Below, piece by piece: positions 54,001-61,363 of a DNA stretch of 64,000 bases. Every line of letters begins with the position of its first letter. The stretch's first letter is position 1. The notes under the pieces were generated by a model. That model was not told the DNA's origin and did not search any database. It saw only the letters and a program-made list of their open reading frames with translations. The position numbers and the translations under genes are program-made. Origin of the DNA: CAYNZV01 sp965217095 (GTDB lineage Bacteria > Latescibacterota > UBA2968 > UBA8231); the NCBI GenBank assembly GCA_965217095.1, contig OZ244235.1:930001-994000 (forward strand), in the 5' to 3' direction.

Positions 54001-55157
54001 TTGCATTTAACGTCGCCAACGGCGTCGAGATTCGGTCGATAGTCTCGCGTCCGGAGATTCTGTTGGCGCCGGCAGGCGTGCGCGGCTTCGCAGGTTCCGA
54101 GGGGCATATCGCCGTCTCTTGGGAGACGATCAAAGGGGCCGCGTCGTATCGAGTTTTTCGTGACGGTCTCGTGCTCCAGGACGATCTGACGGGAACCGAA
54201 TATCTGGACGAGCAGACCCAGGCAGGTCGCGTGTACGAATATTCAGTCGCGGCGGTCGACGAACGGGGGATCGAGGGCGAGAGGAGCCATGAACTCAAGG
54301 TCGAGGTACGCCCGTTAGCGCGGGTAGTTGCGGTCGAGCGGGTATCGTCGACGCACCTTGCTATTCAGTTTGGCGAGTCGATGGGACCGCTCGAAGCACA
54401 CCGATTCGACCTCGAACCTGGCCTGGGGAAACCCACATCGGTCACCCAGGATCGCCACGATTCGAGGGTTGTACTCGGGTTCGCAGCGCTGCCCGATTCC
54501 GGAATGTTCGAGTTGGTTTTGGTCGGCGTGAAAGCTGCGGACGGCACGCCATTGGCATCATCCAGCGCCCGCTTGCCGCTGCAGCTGAAGCCGTATCTCG
54601 CTGTTGTTCGGGTGGTGGATGCAACGGTCGTCACCCCGCTGCGTGTCGAGTTGCAATTCGACGGCCGGGTTCTGTACGACGGTGCTGACAATACCTTTTC
54701 CTTCGTCGGGGGCGACATCCGCGTACGCGGTGTAGAGATCATCGCGGAGGATCGGCTGGGAATCAACCTGGACGATTTGACACCGATACGAACCCGGGGC
54801 GAGACATTTCAACTGGTCATTACCGGGTTGCCCGACGCCAACGGTAATCTGATCAGTGAGCGCGTCGCTCTGCGTGCGACGGCCACCGATCTCGGAGATG
54901 TAATGGTATTCCCCAATCCGTTCGTTCCCGATCGAGGCGCACTAGTGTTCGCCAACCTGACCGAGTCGGCGACGATTCGTATCTACAACCTGGCCGGCCA
55001 GGTTGTCCGCATTCTCGTCGAGGACAGCAAGGATGGCGGCCTCGAATGGGACGGCAACAACGACCGCGGCAGGACCGTCGAGTCGGGCGTCTACTATTTT
55101 ACCGTGTCTTCCGGCAAGGAATCGGTCCGTGGAAAATTCGCCGTTGTCGCGGATTAG
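51084..55157 (+). CDS. Secreted subtilisin-like protease with FG-GAP propeller, FnIII and C-terminal sorting domain
   Basis: A 1357-residue exported protein. The order is: signal peptide (1-22); propeptide-like region; S8 catalytic domain with Asp158 (VIDSGLDYLHPD), His226 (SGHGTHVAG) and Ser383 (GTSMAAAHISG); and an Ig/FnIII-like region. A run of FG-GAP/VCBS repeats with calcium-type DxDxDG loops (GDLDGDG, DFDDDGR, DLNGDG) covers about residues 650-960. An FnIII domain follows (about 990-1075). The C-terminal FlgD-like/T9SS-type domain is PNPFVPDRGALVFANL to SGVYYFTVSSG. It is likely secreted and anchored or released at the cell surface for protein breakdown. It diverges from the actin operon. 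No T9SS genes are visible. Confidence 0.93.
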   Translation: MLYLAIITGVAAVWYGSAGALSAPTHAPNEILVRFSAPSAKISAAVHAEAERLNRLFGLVEEGPVLTVNSLPGNAKTVGESVLERWRLLRFSPGAAADSLALHYSMLAIVEHVQPNYLRRFASTPNDSLFRRQWNLSHIGWSEVEPVDASHLIVAVIDSGLDYLHPDIVDQVWANEGEISGAPGVDDDRNGYVDDFVGWDFTHAPGFAAQGDYLDRDGDPMDESGHGTHVAGIIAATGNNEIGIAGVAHGVRIMPLRAGFNLATGGFLEDDDLAAAIVYAADNGADILNMSWGDPQFSPLIRDVIRYAESRGCVLVAAAGNDGGDAVFYPAKLDETIAVTASGSGDTVPAFSNSGSSIDIAAPGIGIWSLAPGGSYVERTGTSMAAAHISGIAAAFMAQGAGLDAAQVRASLALSARDIGLSGWDDHTGAGIANIDASTPSPPVVAIANPSVDDLIVDRVAVALTLAGGVGRLDISWRAFEEGSTWNGLFAGTASQATAENLVWDVATLPEGRYEIRARALQHNLQDRVEVRVQRTPPRITQVHLTPVLDGLSWDYLLEWETDEPSGGEVSIVADGESAPVRTLPVPALSRSHSLTLGADLDRGEYRVHLRPRSGQLSGVETDAGGFTVDVRQFPQWNSVLRGRIADGYLMPMFADFNANGVAELVQMTIGGAPQYGEAVFHELGTEGFGEVFRSSRLFIPWNTHDLDRDGLSELMAVDAQRVRLLESESEGRFPQKVVWERREVWGGEVGDLDGDGSQEMFLRSSNADLIHVFENQGDDDFAEITVLPNPTTGTNELGDRQLVGDFDDDGRAELLMGDGDGDLFTFESFADDSFRMSWLREENGDSDGRVVGGGADFDGDSRVEFVVAHLLRNPVRPDLQRWRVSIFQSVGDNAFAREWSVDVKGGRSNGNGIASGDLNGDGLPELVLALVPDLYVVAATGVDTYEPVWHSTIGNARRPVIGDLSASGDLAIAFNVANGVEIRSIVSRPEILLAPAGVRGFAGSEGHIAVSWETIKGAASYRVFRDGLVLQDDLTGTEYLDEQTQAGRVYEYSVAAVDERGIEGERSHELKVEVRPLARVVAVERVSSTHLAIQFGESMGPLEAHRFDLEPGLGKPTSVTQDRHDSRVVLGFAALPDSGMFELVLVGVKAADGTPLASSSARLPLQLKPYLAVVRVVDATVVTPLRVELQFDGRVLYDGADNTFSFVGGDIRVRGVEIIAEDRLGINLDDLTPIRTRGETFQLVITGLPDANGNLISERVALRATATDLGDVMVFPNPFVPDRGALVFANLTESATIRIYNLAGQVVRILVEDSKDGGLEWDGNNDRGRTVESGVYYFTVSSGKESVRGKFAVVAD

Positions 55158-55202
55158 CCATCAGGTGACAGATATGGGCTGCAACGAGAAAGGGATCAAC
55201 GG

Positions 55203-56213
55203 ATGGTTCGCATAGGTATTGTCGGGCTTGGCTTCATGGGGGTGACCCACTACAAGGCGATACAGAAGGTTCGGAGAGGCAAGGTGGTGGCTGTCTGCAC
55301 CCGAGACCGGCGAAAATTGGGTGGAGACTGGCGCGGTGTGCAGGGGAACTTCGGAAGTAGCGGAGGTGTGCAGAACCTCGAATCCGTCGCCCAATATCGA
55401 GAGGTCGAGTCGCTTATCGCCGATCCGAACGTGGATCTTGTGGACATCTGTTTGCCCACGCCGATGCACTACGACACCTGTACAGCGGCGCTAACATCCG
55501 GCAAACATGTGTTGGTCGAGAAACCTATCTCGCTCTCACCGCGGCAAGCCGATCGCATGCTCGGCACGGCACGAAAAGAGAAACGGATGCTCATGGTTGC
55601 CCATGTCCTGCGGTTCTTTCCAGAGTTCCGGTTGATCAAGGAGCTGATGGAGAGCCGGGTGTACGGCAAGATTCAGGCGATGCACATGAAGCGCATTATT
55701 TCCAAGCCGAGCTGGCGTGATCCAAAAGACAACGGGGGACCGGCGATCGATCTGCACATTCACGACGTGGACTTTCTGCAATACCTGTTCGGGATGCCTA
55801 CCGCGGTTACTTCCTCAGGATATCTCGATCGCGGCGGTCTGGTAGAGTACGTACACACCCAGTACGAGTACGCTGGGACCCGGATAGTAGTGAGCGCGGA
55901 GAGCGGATGGTTGTCGCAAGCCGGATGTCCGTTCGAACACGGCTACGATGTCTACTTCGAAGAGGCGACCTTGAAGTTCAACTCGAGCTCTGGGAAACCA
56001 CCTCAGCTACTTACGAAGGACGGCAAGACGAGACGCCCGAAGTTGAGCTCGCGCGATGGATTCGTCGCCGAATTGCAGGAAGCGGTGGATTCGGTTCAGA
56101 ACCGAATACCGTCGCGTATCATCGGAGGGCAGAGTGCCAGAAACTCCGTTGCGATCTGCTTGAAAGAGATCGAATCAGCGCAGAAAGGCCGGAGAGTCAG
56201 GATTAGAAAATGA
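55203..56213 (+). CDS. Gfo/Idh/MocA-family oxidoreductase
   Basis: A 336-residue NAD(P)-dependent sugar or inositol oxidoreductase. The N-terminal Rossmann fold has GIVGLGFMGVTHYKAI; HVLVEKPISLSPRQAD carries the catalytic-domain EKP motif, and LHIHDVDFLQYLFG contains the conserved His/Asp pair. All canonical elements are intact, unlike the degenerate paralogue at 47.0 kb. Substrate unknown. It lies between the protease and the pterin dehydratase, with no evident operon partner. Confidence 0.93.
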   Translation: MVRIGIVGLGFMGVTHYKAIQKVRRGKVVAVCTRDRRKLGGDWRGVQGNFGSSGGVQNLESVAQYREVESLIADPNVDLVDICLPTPMHYDTCTAALTSGKHVLVEKPISLSPRQADRMLGTARKEKRMLMVAHVLRFFPEFRLIKELMESRVYGKIQAMHMKRIISKPSWRDPKDNGGPAIDLHIHDVDFLQYLFGMPTAVTSSGYLDRGGLVEYVHTQYEYAGTRIVVSAESGWLSQAGCPFEHGYDVYFEEATLKFNSSSGKPPQLLTKDGKTRRPKLSSRDGFVAELQEAVDSVQNRIPSRIIGGQSARNSVAICLKEIESAQKGRRVRIRK

Positions 56214-56218
56214 GCCGT

Positions 56219-56521
56219 TCAGGAAGGTTGCCACGCGTTCAGTTCGGCGGCAAACTGAATATCCGAACTGGTAACGGCTTTTTCACTGTGGGTCGTGACG
56301 GAGACGGAGATGGTTTTGGTGCCGGTGTTCAAGCTGAAATCGGGATGGTGATTCATCTCGGTAATCGTCTTTACCAGATGGTTCAAGAAGGACGTAATGT
56401 CGCGGAAATTGCTGAGGGTGAAATCTTTCGCGATGATCGTATCAGTTCGCGACCATCCCTCTAGACGATTCAATTCCTGGTCAACTTCACTGGCGTTGAG
56501 AACCGTTTTGTCTTCTGTCAT
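56219..56521 (-). CDS. phhB: Pterin-4a-carbinolamine dehydratase
   Basis: A 100-residue DCoH/PCD enzyme that dehydrates 4a-hydroxytetrahydropterin, recycling the pterin cofactor of aromatic hydroxylases. The active-site motif is EMNHHPDFS with the two adjacent histidines, and a third histidine appears in VTTHSEKAVTSSD. The ATG at 56521 gives the normal family length; a longer reading frame extends upstream to 56845 but lies over the divergent fliN and is not conserved. No phenylalanine hydroxylase is in the window. Confidence 0.92.
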   Translation of the reverse strand: MTEDKTVLNASEVDQELNRLEGWSRTDTIIAKDFTLSNFRDITSFLNHLVKTITEMNHHPDFSLNTGTKTISVSVTTHSEKAVTSSDIQFAAELNAWQPS

Positions 56522-56657
56522 GGTATTCGTCTCCTGATCGGCGTTGGGTTGAATTTCCCGCGAGACCTTCCCTATGTCAATCCTGCGTTGACGCCCTTCG
56601 CACTCCCCACTAGGTTCGGGGGAATGGGAGAGTCGACGATGCAAAGGACGACGACCG

Positions 56658-56909
56658 ATGAGCAACCCTAAAGATCTTTCCCAGCTGCAAAATATGGATG
56701 TTCGGGTGTCGGTGGAATGGGGACGGGCCCGGATAACTCTCGAAGAGGCGCGAGCGCTTGCTCCCGACGCGATCCTCAAGGTCGATAGCGAGGCGGACGA
56801 TCCGGTGGAGGTGCGGGTCAATGGCAAGTTGATCGGGCGCGGCAAGATGGTGCTCGTGGGCGACAGCTACGGCGTGCAGATGACTCAGTTTGTGGATGGC
56901 GGCACCTGA
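56658..56909 (+). CDS. fliN: FliN-like flagellar motor switch/SpoA-domain protein, orphan
   Basis: An 83-residue single-domain SpoA protein. It reads NMDVRVSVEWGRARITLEEARAL, then DDPVEVRVNGKLIGRGKMVLVGDSYGVQMTQFV, the standard FliN C-terminal domain. FliN forms the lower ring of the flagellar C-ring and binds CheY-P; the same fold occurs in type III secretion (YscQ/SctQ). It is shorter than many FliN proteins, lacking the variable N-terminus. No flagellar genes adjoin it; the gene is flanked by a pterin enzyme and groEL. Confidence 0.88.
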   Translation: MSNPKDLSQLQNMDVRVSVEWGRARITLEEARALAPDAILKVDSEADDPVEVRVNGKLIGRGKMVLVGDSYGVQMTQFVDGGT

Positions 56910-56938
56910 AGTGGTGCCGACAATCTCTTGCTTGCCAC

Positions 56939-56975
56939 GAAAAATGGGGCGAGGGTTGAAACCCTCGCCCCATTT
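56939..56975. terminator. Bidirectional terminator between fliN and groEL
   Basis: A perfect 14-bp stem (56944-56957 with 56960-56973) has a two-base loop. A-run bases on its left act as a T-run for the minus-strand groEL transcript; TTTC on its right gives a weaker tail for fliN. Confidence 0.85.
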
Positions 56976-57004
56976 CATGTTTTGTAGGTCACACCTACTG
57001 GATC

Positions 57005-58630
57005 TTAGTGCGGATGGGGATGCCCACCCGCTGCAGTGGCTTCTTTCTCCTCCGGCTCTTCGGTGACCATGGCATCGGTGGTCAACAACAAAGCAGCAAT
57101 GCTGGCCGCGTTGCTGAGGGCGGTGTGAACGACCTTTGTCGGATCGATGACACCCATCTTCACCAAATCGCCATATTCCTCGGTCGCGGCGTTGTAACCG
57201 TAGCCAGCCGTTTTCTTGGCCGCCACGTTTTCCACCACGACAGCTCCTTCTTGGCCGGCGTTGACCGAGATCTGCCGTAAAGGTTCCTCCAGGGCGCGGC
57301 GGACGATCTTGATGCCGGTCGTCTCGCCATCGTTGGCGCCCTTCAAGGTGTCCAGAGCAGTCGTGGCGCGAATAAGGGACACCCCGCCACCGGGCACGAT
57401 GCCCTCCTCGACGGCAGCGCGGGTGGCGTGCAATGCATCTTCCACTCGTGCTTTCTTTTCTTTCATCTCCGTCTCGGTAGCGGCGCCCACGCGAATAACG
57501 GCGACTCCACCTGCCAGCTTGGCGAGTCGTTCCTGCAGCTTTTCGCGATCGTAATCGGACGTGGTGTCCGCGATCTGGTGCCTGATCTGCTCGACGCGTC
57601 CTTTGATATCGGCAGGTTTTCCGCCTCCTTCGATTACGGTCGTATCTTCCTTTTCGATCAAGGCGCGTTTAGTGGTGCCAAGGTCGGAGAGCTGCACGCT
57701 CTCGAGGGTGATGCCCAGGTCTTCCGTGATTACAGTGCCGCCGGTCAGAATGGCGATATCCTCGAGCATAGCCTTGCGCTTATCGCCGTAACCTGGCGCT
57801 TTGACCGCTGCAATCTGAAGTGTGCCGCGGATCTTGTTTACAACCAGGGTCGCCAGTGCTTCCCCTTCTACGTCTTCCGCGATAATCAGCAATGGCTTGC
57901 TGGACTTGGAGACCTTCTCTAACAACGGAAGGAGGTCCTTCAGATTCGAGATCTTCTTCTCGTGGATGAGCAGGTAGGCGTCCTCCAAAACAGCTTCCAT
58001 GCTCTCCTGATCGGTGACGAAATAGGGCGACAGGTAGCCGCGATCGAACTGCATGCCTTCCACGACGTCGAGTGTGGTCTCGGTGCCTTTGGCCTCTTCA
58101 ACGGTGATCGTGCCGTCCTTTCCTACCTTGTCCATCGCGTCGGCAATGATTTCGCCGATCGAGCTGTCGCCGTTGGCGGAGATCGTTCCAACCTGCAACA
58201 CCTCGCTGTGATCCTTAACCGACTTGCTCTGTTTTGCGAGTTGCTGGACGACAACGTCGACCGCCTTTTCGATACCGCGTTTAATTTCCATCGGAGAAAA
58301 TCCGGCGGTCACCGCTTTCAATCCCTCGCTGTAAATGGCTTCAGCCAGGACCGTTGCGGTGGTTGTTCCGTCGCCAGCTACGTCGCTGGTCTTGGAGGCC
58401 ACCTCTTTGACCATCTGGGCACCCATGTTTTCGTACTTGTCGGGCAGTTCGATCTCCTTGGCCACGGTAACTCCATCCTTGGTCACCGTAGGAGAGCCCC
58501 AGCTTTTGGCCAGCACGACGTTGCGGCCGCGGGGGCCAAGAGTGACCTTCACAGCTTTGCTGAGCTGGCGAATGCCTGTCAGAATCTTATCGCGACACTC
58601 CTCGCGAAAAGCGATTTGTTTGGCTGCCAT
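57005..58630 (-). CDS. groEL: 60 kDa chaperonin GroEL
   Basis: A 541-residue group I chaperonin that folds proteins inside the GroES-capped ring. VTLGPRGRNVVLAKSWG, DGVTVAKEIEL, the nucleotide motif GDGTTTATVLA and GGVAVIRVGAATE are all intact. The C-terminus ends GGHPHPH in place of the Gly-Met repeats of many GroELs. It follows groES after 18 bases, forming a standard groESL operon read from about 59.03 kb, and ends at a strong terminator. Confidence 0.99.
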   Translation of the reverse strand: MAAKQIAFREECRDKILTGIRQLSKAVKVTLGPRGRNVVLAKSWGSPTVTKDGVTVAKEIELPDKYENMGAQMVKEVASKTSDVAGDGTTTATVLAEAIYSEGLKAVTAGFSPMEIKRGIEKAVDVVVQQLAKQSKSVKDHSEVLQVGTISANGDSSIGEIIADAMDKVGKDGTITVEEAKGTETTLDVVEGMQFDRGYLSPYFVTDQESMEAVLEDAYLLIHEKKISNLKDLLPLLEKVSKSSKPLLIIAEDVEGEALATLVVNKIRGTLQIAAVKAPGYGDKRKAMLEDIAILTGGTVITEDLGITLESVQLSDLGTTKRALIEKEDTTVIEGGGKPADIKGRVEQIRHQIADTTSDYDREKLQERLAKLAGGVAVIRVGAATETEMKEKKARVEDALHATRAAVEEGIVPGGGVSLIRATTALDTLKGANDGETTGIKIVRRALEEPLRQISVNAGQEGAVVVENVAAKKTAGYGYNAATEEYGDLVKMGVIDPTKVVHTALSNAASIAALLLTTDAMVTEEPEEKEATAAGGHPHPH

Positions 58631-58648
58631 AGTGAATGTTCCTTTCTC

Positions 58649-58945
58649 TTAACCTACGATGGCGAGTACATCTTCCTCGCGCATGATGAGGAACTCTTCA
58701 CCTTCGATCTTGACCTCGGTGCCAGAATACTTGCCGATAAGAACCTTGTCGCCTTTCTTCAGTTCGGGCGTAACCCGCTCGCCGCCATCCAGTTTTCCGG
58801 GACCGACGGCCACAACCTCGGCCTCCTGGGGTTTTTCTTTTGCGGTGTCGGGTATAATGATACCCCCAACCTTCTGCTCATCATCGTCATCCAGACGCTT
58901 GACCAGGATGCGGTCCGCGAGTGGTTTGATCTTCGGTTTAGCCAT
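58649..58945 (-). CDS. groES: 10 kDa co-chaperonin GroES
   Basis: A 98-residue co-chaperonin that caps GroEL. The mobile-loop region (TAKEKPQEAEVVAVGPGKLD) and IKPLADRILVKRLD are typical, and the protein ends with LIMREEDVLAIVG. A strong GAGGAGA ribosome site precedes the ATG. It is the first gene of the groESL operon; upstream lies a palindrome that differs from CIRCE. Confidence 0.98.
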   Translation of the reverse strand: MAKPKIKPLADRILVKRLDDDDEQKVGGIIIPDTAKEKPQEAEVVAVGPGKLDGGERVTPELKKGDKVLIGKYSGTEVKIEGEEFLIMREEDVLAIVG

Positions 58946-59000
58946 GAGATTGTCTCCTCGTGTGGGGTAAAAGAACCTCCTACAACGTTATGGCTACTCA

Positions 59001-59039
59001 ATTGGCAATTCTCGTGCCAATCAGCGAGCGAACATAATA
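59001..59039 (-). promoter_or_regulatory. Candidate groESL promoter -10 and downstream palindromic operator
   Basis: The perfect inverted repeat ATTGGCA-N7-TGCCAAT (59001-59021) lies 56 bases before groES. It falls just downstream of the TSS predicted from a TATTAT -10 at 59034-59039. Position resembles CIRCE, but the sequence and spacing differ (CIRCE is TTAGCACTC-N9-GAGTGCTAA). No clear -35 is seen. Confidence 0.5.
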
Positions 59040-59215
59040 AACGGTTGATAAATAAGAACTTAAGAAGCTTTGCTCAGATGACGTGCGGAGGAATTCAGCG
59101 GATATTGTTCCCAAAATGGCAATCGTGGCGCCAGTCGTTCGCTTCCTATGCCTCCTAATCTATTAATTGTAAAAGCTTTAAGTCGGTTTCCCAAATCGGG
59201 ATTATAATTCCAGAT

Positions 59216-59232
59216 ATTCTCAAAATGAGAAT
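59216..59232. repeat. Perfect 7-bp inverted repeat with 3-base centre
   Basis: ATTCTCA-AAA-TGAGAAT, 135 bases before the start at 59367. The symmetry and AT-rich arms fit a repressor site, loosely like Fur-family boxes; it is too short for a terminator. Confidence 0.45.
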
Positions 59233-59366
59233 CCGAGCCTCTCGACAGCCAACGGGCGGCATTTTGCCGTAGTTAGTAGGGATAGCTATCTTTTATCCGT
59301 CACGGCAGATTGGTCTGAATTGTTCACAGTCCTTCAACATTCAATTTCGATACAGGGAATCCCACA

Positions 59367-59681
59367 TTGACGGCTATCCAAGGTGAGCTGCGTGAGCAGC
59401 TCGTCGGCCTGCTAGGCGACAGGATTGCCACCGGGGAGGTGTTGATCTCGCCTTCCCACTTCCTGGCGGCTATCGCAGAAGATTACCAGGTGCTGACCGG
59501 CAGCTTCGTCTCGGAGGAGGTGAAAAGTGGGTTGTCTTCTCTGCTTGACGAGGTCAACAAATCGACTCCTGATTTGCTGCTGATACCCGGCATCGAGAAC
59601 TGGATCACGAAGTCGGTTTATGGCCTGATGCGCAAGAAGAGTTGGGGCGTAACGGAGGTGCACGAGGGGGGAATCAGCTGA
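59367..59681 (+). CDS. Hypothetical protein
   Basis: A 104-residue soluble protein from a TTG start. It is mostly helical with segments LREQLVGLLGDRIATGEVL, HFLAAIAEDYQVL and IENWITKSVYGLMRKKSWG. I recognise no family and see no signal or membrane helix. It immediately precedes, and probably forms an operon with, another uncharacterised helical protein. Confidence 0.55.
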   Translation: MTAIQGELREQLVGLLGDRIATGEVLISPSHFLAAIAEDYQVLTGSFVSEEVKSGLSSLLDEVNKSTPDLLLIPGIENWITKSVYGLMRKKSWGVTEVHEGGIS

Positions 59682-60224
59682 ATGTTCGCCGCTGCCTTCA
59701 CACCATAACCTACCAGATCGCCGGCAAGGAAGACCCCCAGCAAAAACGTTCCCTAGCTCGTCTGGCGCAGGCAAGAGCCAACGCCAAGGCCGCCGTCCCC
59801 GCCAATGGTGGAGGCGCCCCAATTGACCGCGCAGCCCAAAGCGAAGCTCGGTTGCAGGAGCTTCTTTCGGGGCCAGCCGCGGACCCGAGTGCAGAGGAGG
59901 TGGAGCACCGACAAGCGGAGCAGAAGAAAGCCCAGGCAAAGATTCGCGAAGAGCAGATGGACCATTTGATGGCACATCTGGACCAGTACGTTGCCCAGGG
60001 CAAAATGACCGAAGAGGAAGCGGGGAAGCTCAAGAAGCTGCATCAGGTCGACGCTGCCGTGCAGAGTGGCAAGGTAGACAAAGAAAAGGGGAGCAAGGTA
60101 CGCAACAGCATCCTCTCCGGCACCGCGCGCTACGAGCTGGACAAGAAGGTCAAGGAAACCGTCGACTACGTAGTGCGTTACACCCGACCTAGACATCCTC
60201 CGGCGACAGCGGTCCCCCCGCTGA
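59642..60224 (+). CDS. Uncharacterised helical protein, one frame break near its end
   Basis: The frame from about 59642 encodes a charged, helical protein, including RSLARLAQARANAKAAVPAN and the conserved-looking YVAQGKMTEEEAGKLKKLHQVD, then VDAAVQSGKVDKEKGSKVRN and KKVKETVDYVVRYT. As read, it runs on without a stop into the downstream SDR. Removing one C from the CCC at 60183-60185 gives YTDLDILRRQRSPR and a TGA at 60222-60224, 5 bases before the SDR ATG, a much more normal arrangement. The 5' end is also unclear: no ATG or GTG occurs in frame after the previous gene's stop. Function unknown. Confidence 0.6.
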
Positions 60225-60229
60225 AGAAG

Positions 60230-61019
60230 ATGCTCGATCTCACCAATAAGATTGTGCTTGTCACCGGGGCCAGCAGCGGCATCGGGTGGCACCTGGCCAC
60301 GGAGCTAGCGGGCCGCGGGGCGCAACTCGTTCTCCTCGCCAGACGGCGCCACCGATTGGCAGAGCTGCGCCAACAGATTGTCGAGCAGTGCGGGCGTGAC
60401 TCGTTGGTCGTCGTCGGGGACGTGGCGGAATCCAAGCAGCGTTCGCGAAGCCCACCGTCGAGTGCTGGAACGATTCCCACGAGGTGTTGACATCCTGATA
60501 AACAATGCTGGCCGCGGTTTGTACAGTCCGTTCGCCGAAGCCGATCCGGAAGAGCTGACAGCGATTGTAGAAACGAACCTGTTGGGGGCAATCGAATGCA
60601 CCCGTACCTTTCTGCCGGAGATGCTCGAAAGGGGAGATGGGTGGGTGGTTTTCGTATCGAGCGTGTTGGGGGAGCTGCCGGCACCAAACAACGCAGTGTA
60701 CGGCGCTACCAAGTTCGCGGTTTCCGGCCTCGCTGAAAGTCTCGAGTATGAGTTGTCGCCGAGGGGGGTCGGGGTGCTGCTGGTCGAGCCGGGGCTGGTG
60801 CCTACCGAATTCGCCGATGTCAGCGGCACGCCCGCCGGAAAGTACCGGCGTTTACCGCGAACATCCCCCGATCGGGTGGCGCGACTCATCGTCGATGCCA
60901 TCGTTCGCCGACGGCGGCGAATCGTTCCCGATCGCTTTGCCCACCTTGGAATATTGTGGCGTCGTTATCTGCCGCGAAGTTGGAGATTTTTTTACCGGAG
61001 TGCGCTGCGAAGGGTGTAG
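60230..61019 (+). CDS. Short-chain dehydrogenase/reductase, one frame break near 60434
   Basis: From ATG 60230 the Rossmann opening KIVLVTGASSGIG is intact, continuing to VVVGDVAES. There the frame breaks; the next frame gives SVREAHRRVLERFPRGVDIL, NNAG, SSVLG and the catalytic YGATK, ending at 61019. Removing one A from TCCAAGCAG (60434-60435) joins them through ESSSVREAH into about 262 residues, normal for a classical SDR. The C-terminus has extra basic residues and an aromatic tail (RSWRFFYRSALRRV), suggesting membrane association. It probably reduces a keto group on an unknown lipid or sugar. A real inactivating mutation is possible but less likely. Confidence 0.8.
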
Positions 61020-61050
61020 GTTAGGTCGTTTTACTGCACAAGCGTGGCGA

Positions 61051-61287
61051 TTACCATTGCTCGGCTTCCACCATCTCCCGTGCCAGATTCCCCAGCTCTT
61101 CCACCAGCTCCGACTGGTCGTCGGCCCGCGCCTTGTTGGTGATTTGCATGGTGAGGGCGATCAGCCCCAGCCCGAAAATGCGCTGCAGGCTTTGAGGGGA
61201 GTCCGGCACCAGATCGGGTACCAGCTCGCTCAGCTTTTCCAGGAGCTGTTTGTGTTTTTCCGATATCTCGATTACTTCGAGCGGCAT
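61051..61287 (-). CDS. Small hypothetical protein
   Basis: A 78-residue soluble protein, largely helical (KHKQLLEKLSELVPDLVP; SLQRIFGLGLIALTMQI; DDQSELVEELGNLAREMVEA). I do not recognise a family. It lies on the same strand as the downstream-oriented heptose operon, 76 bases after the kinase stop, and may be its last gene. Confidence 0.55.
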   Translation of the reverse strand: MPLEVIEISEKHKQLLEKLSELVPDLVPDSPQSLQRIFGLGLIALTMQITNKARADDQSELVEELGNLAREMVEAEQW

Positions 61288-61363
61288 GGAAGCTTATTTC
61301 AGTGGGTTGGGTGAGATCAAATCCATTCTAAACATTCGGATCTCTTCCAGCAATTGGTCCACG

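Larger units (their letters stand above)
58946..59366. other. Intergenic region, groES (minus) / unknown gene (plus)
   Basis: About 420 bases, AT-richer than its surroundings. It contains the groES ribosome site, the palindrome at 59001-59021, a TATTAT-like -10 on the minus strand at 59034-59039, and a second perfect inverted repeat at 59216-59232. I see no RNA gene or credible short ORF. Confidence 0.6.

Noticed and set aside
58946..59100. CIRCE element before groES
   Set aside because: The palindrome found does not match CIRCE in sequence or spacing.
57962..59158. 398-codon plus-strand ORF across groEL/groES
   Set aside because: Antisense shadow of highly conserved chaperonin genes.
59642..60490. 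Fusion of the unknown helical protein with an SDR
   Set aside because: The open frame is explained by an extra C at 60183-60185; correcting it gives a normal stop just before the SDR ATG, and the SDR itself is broken further on.
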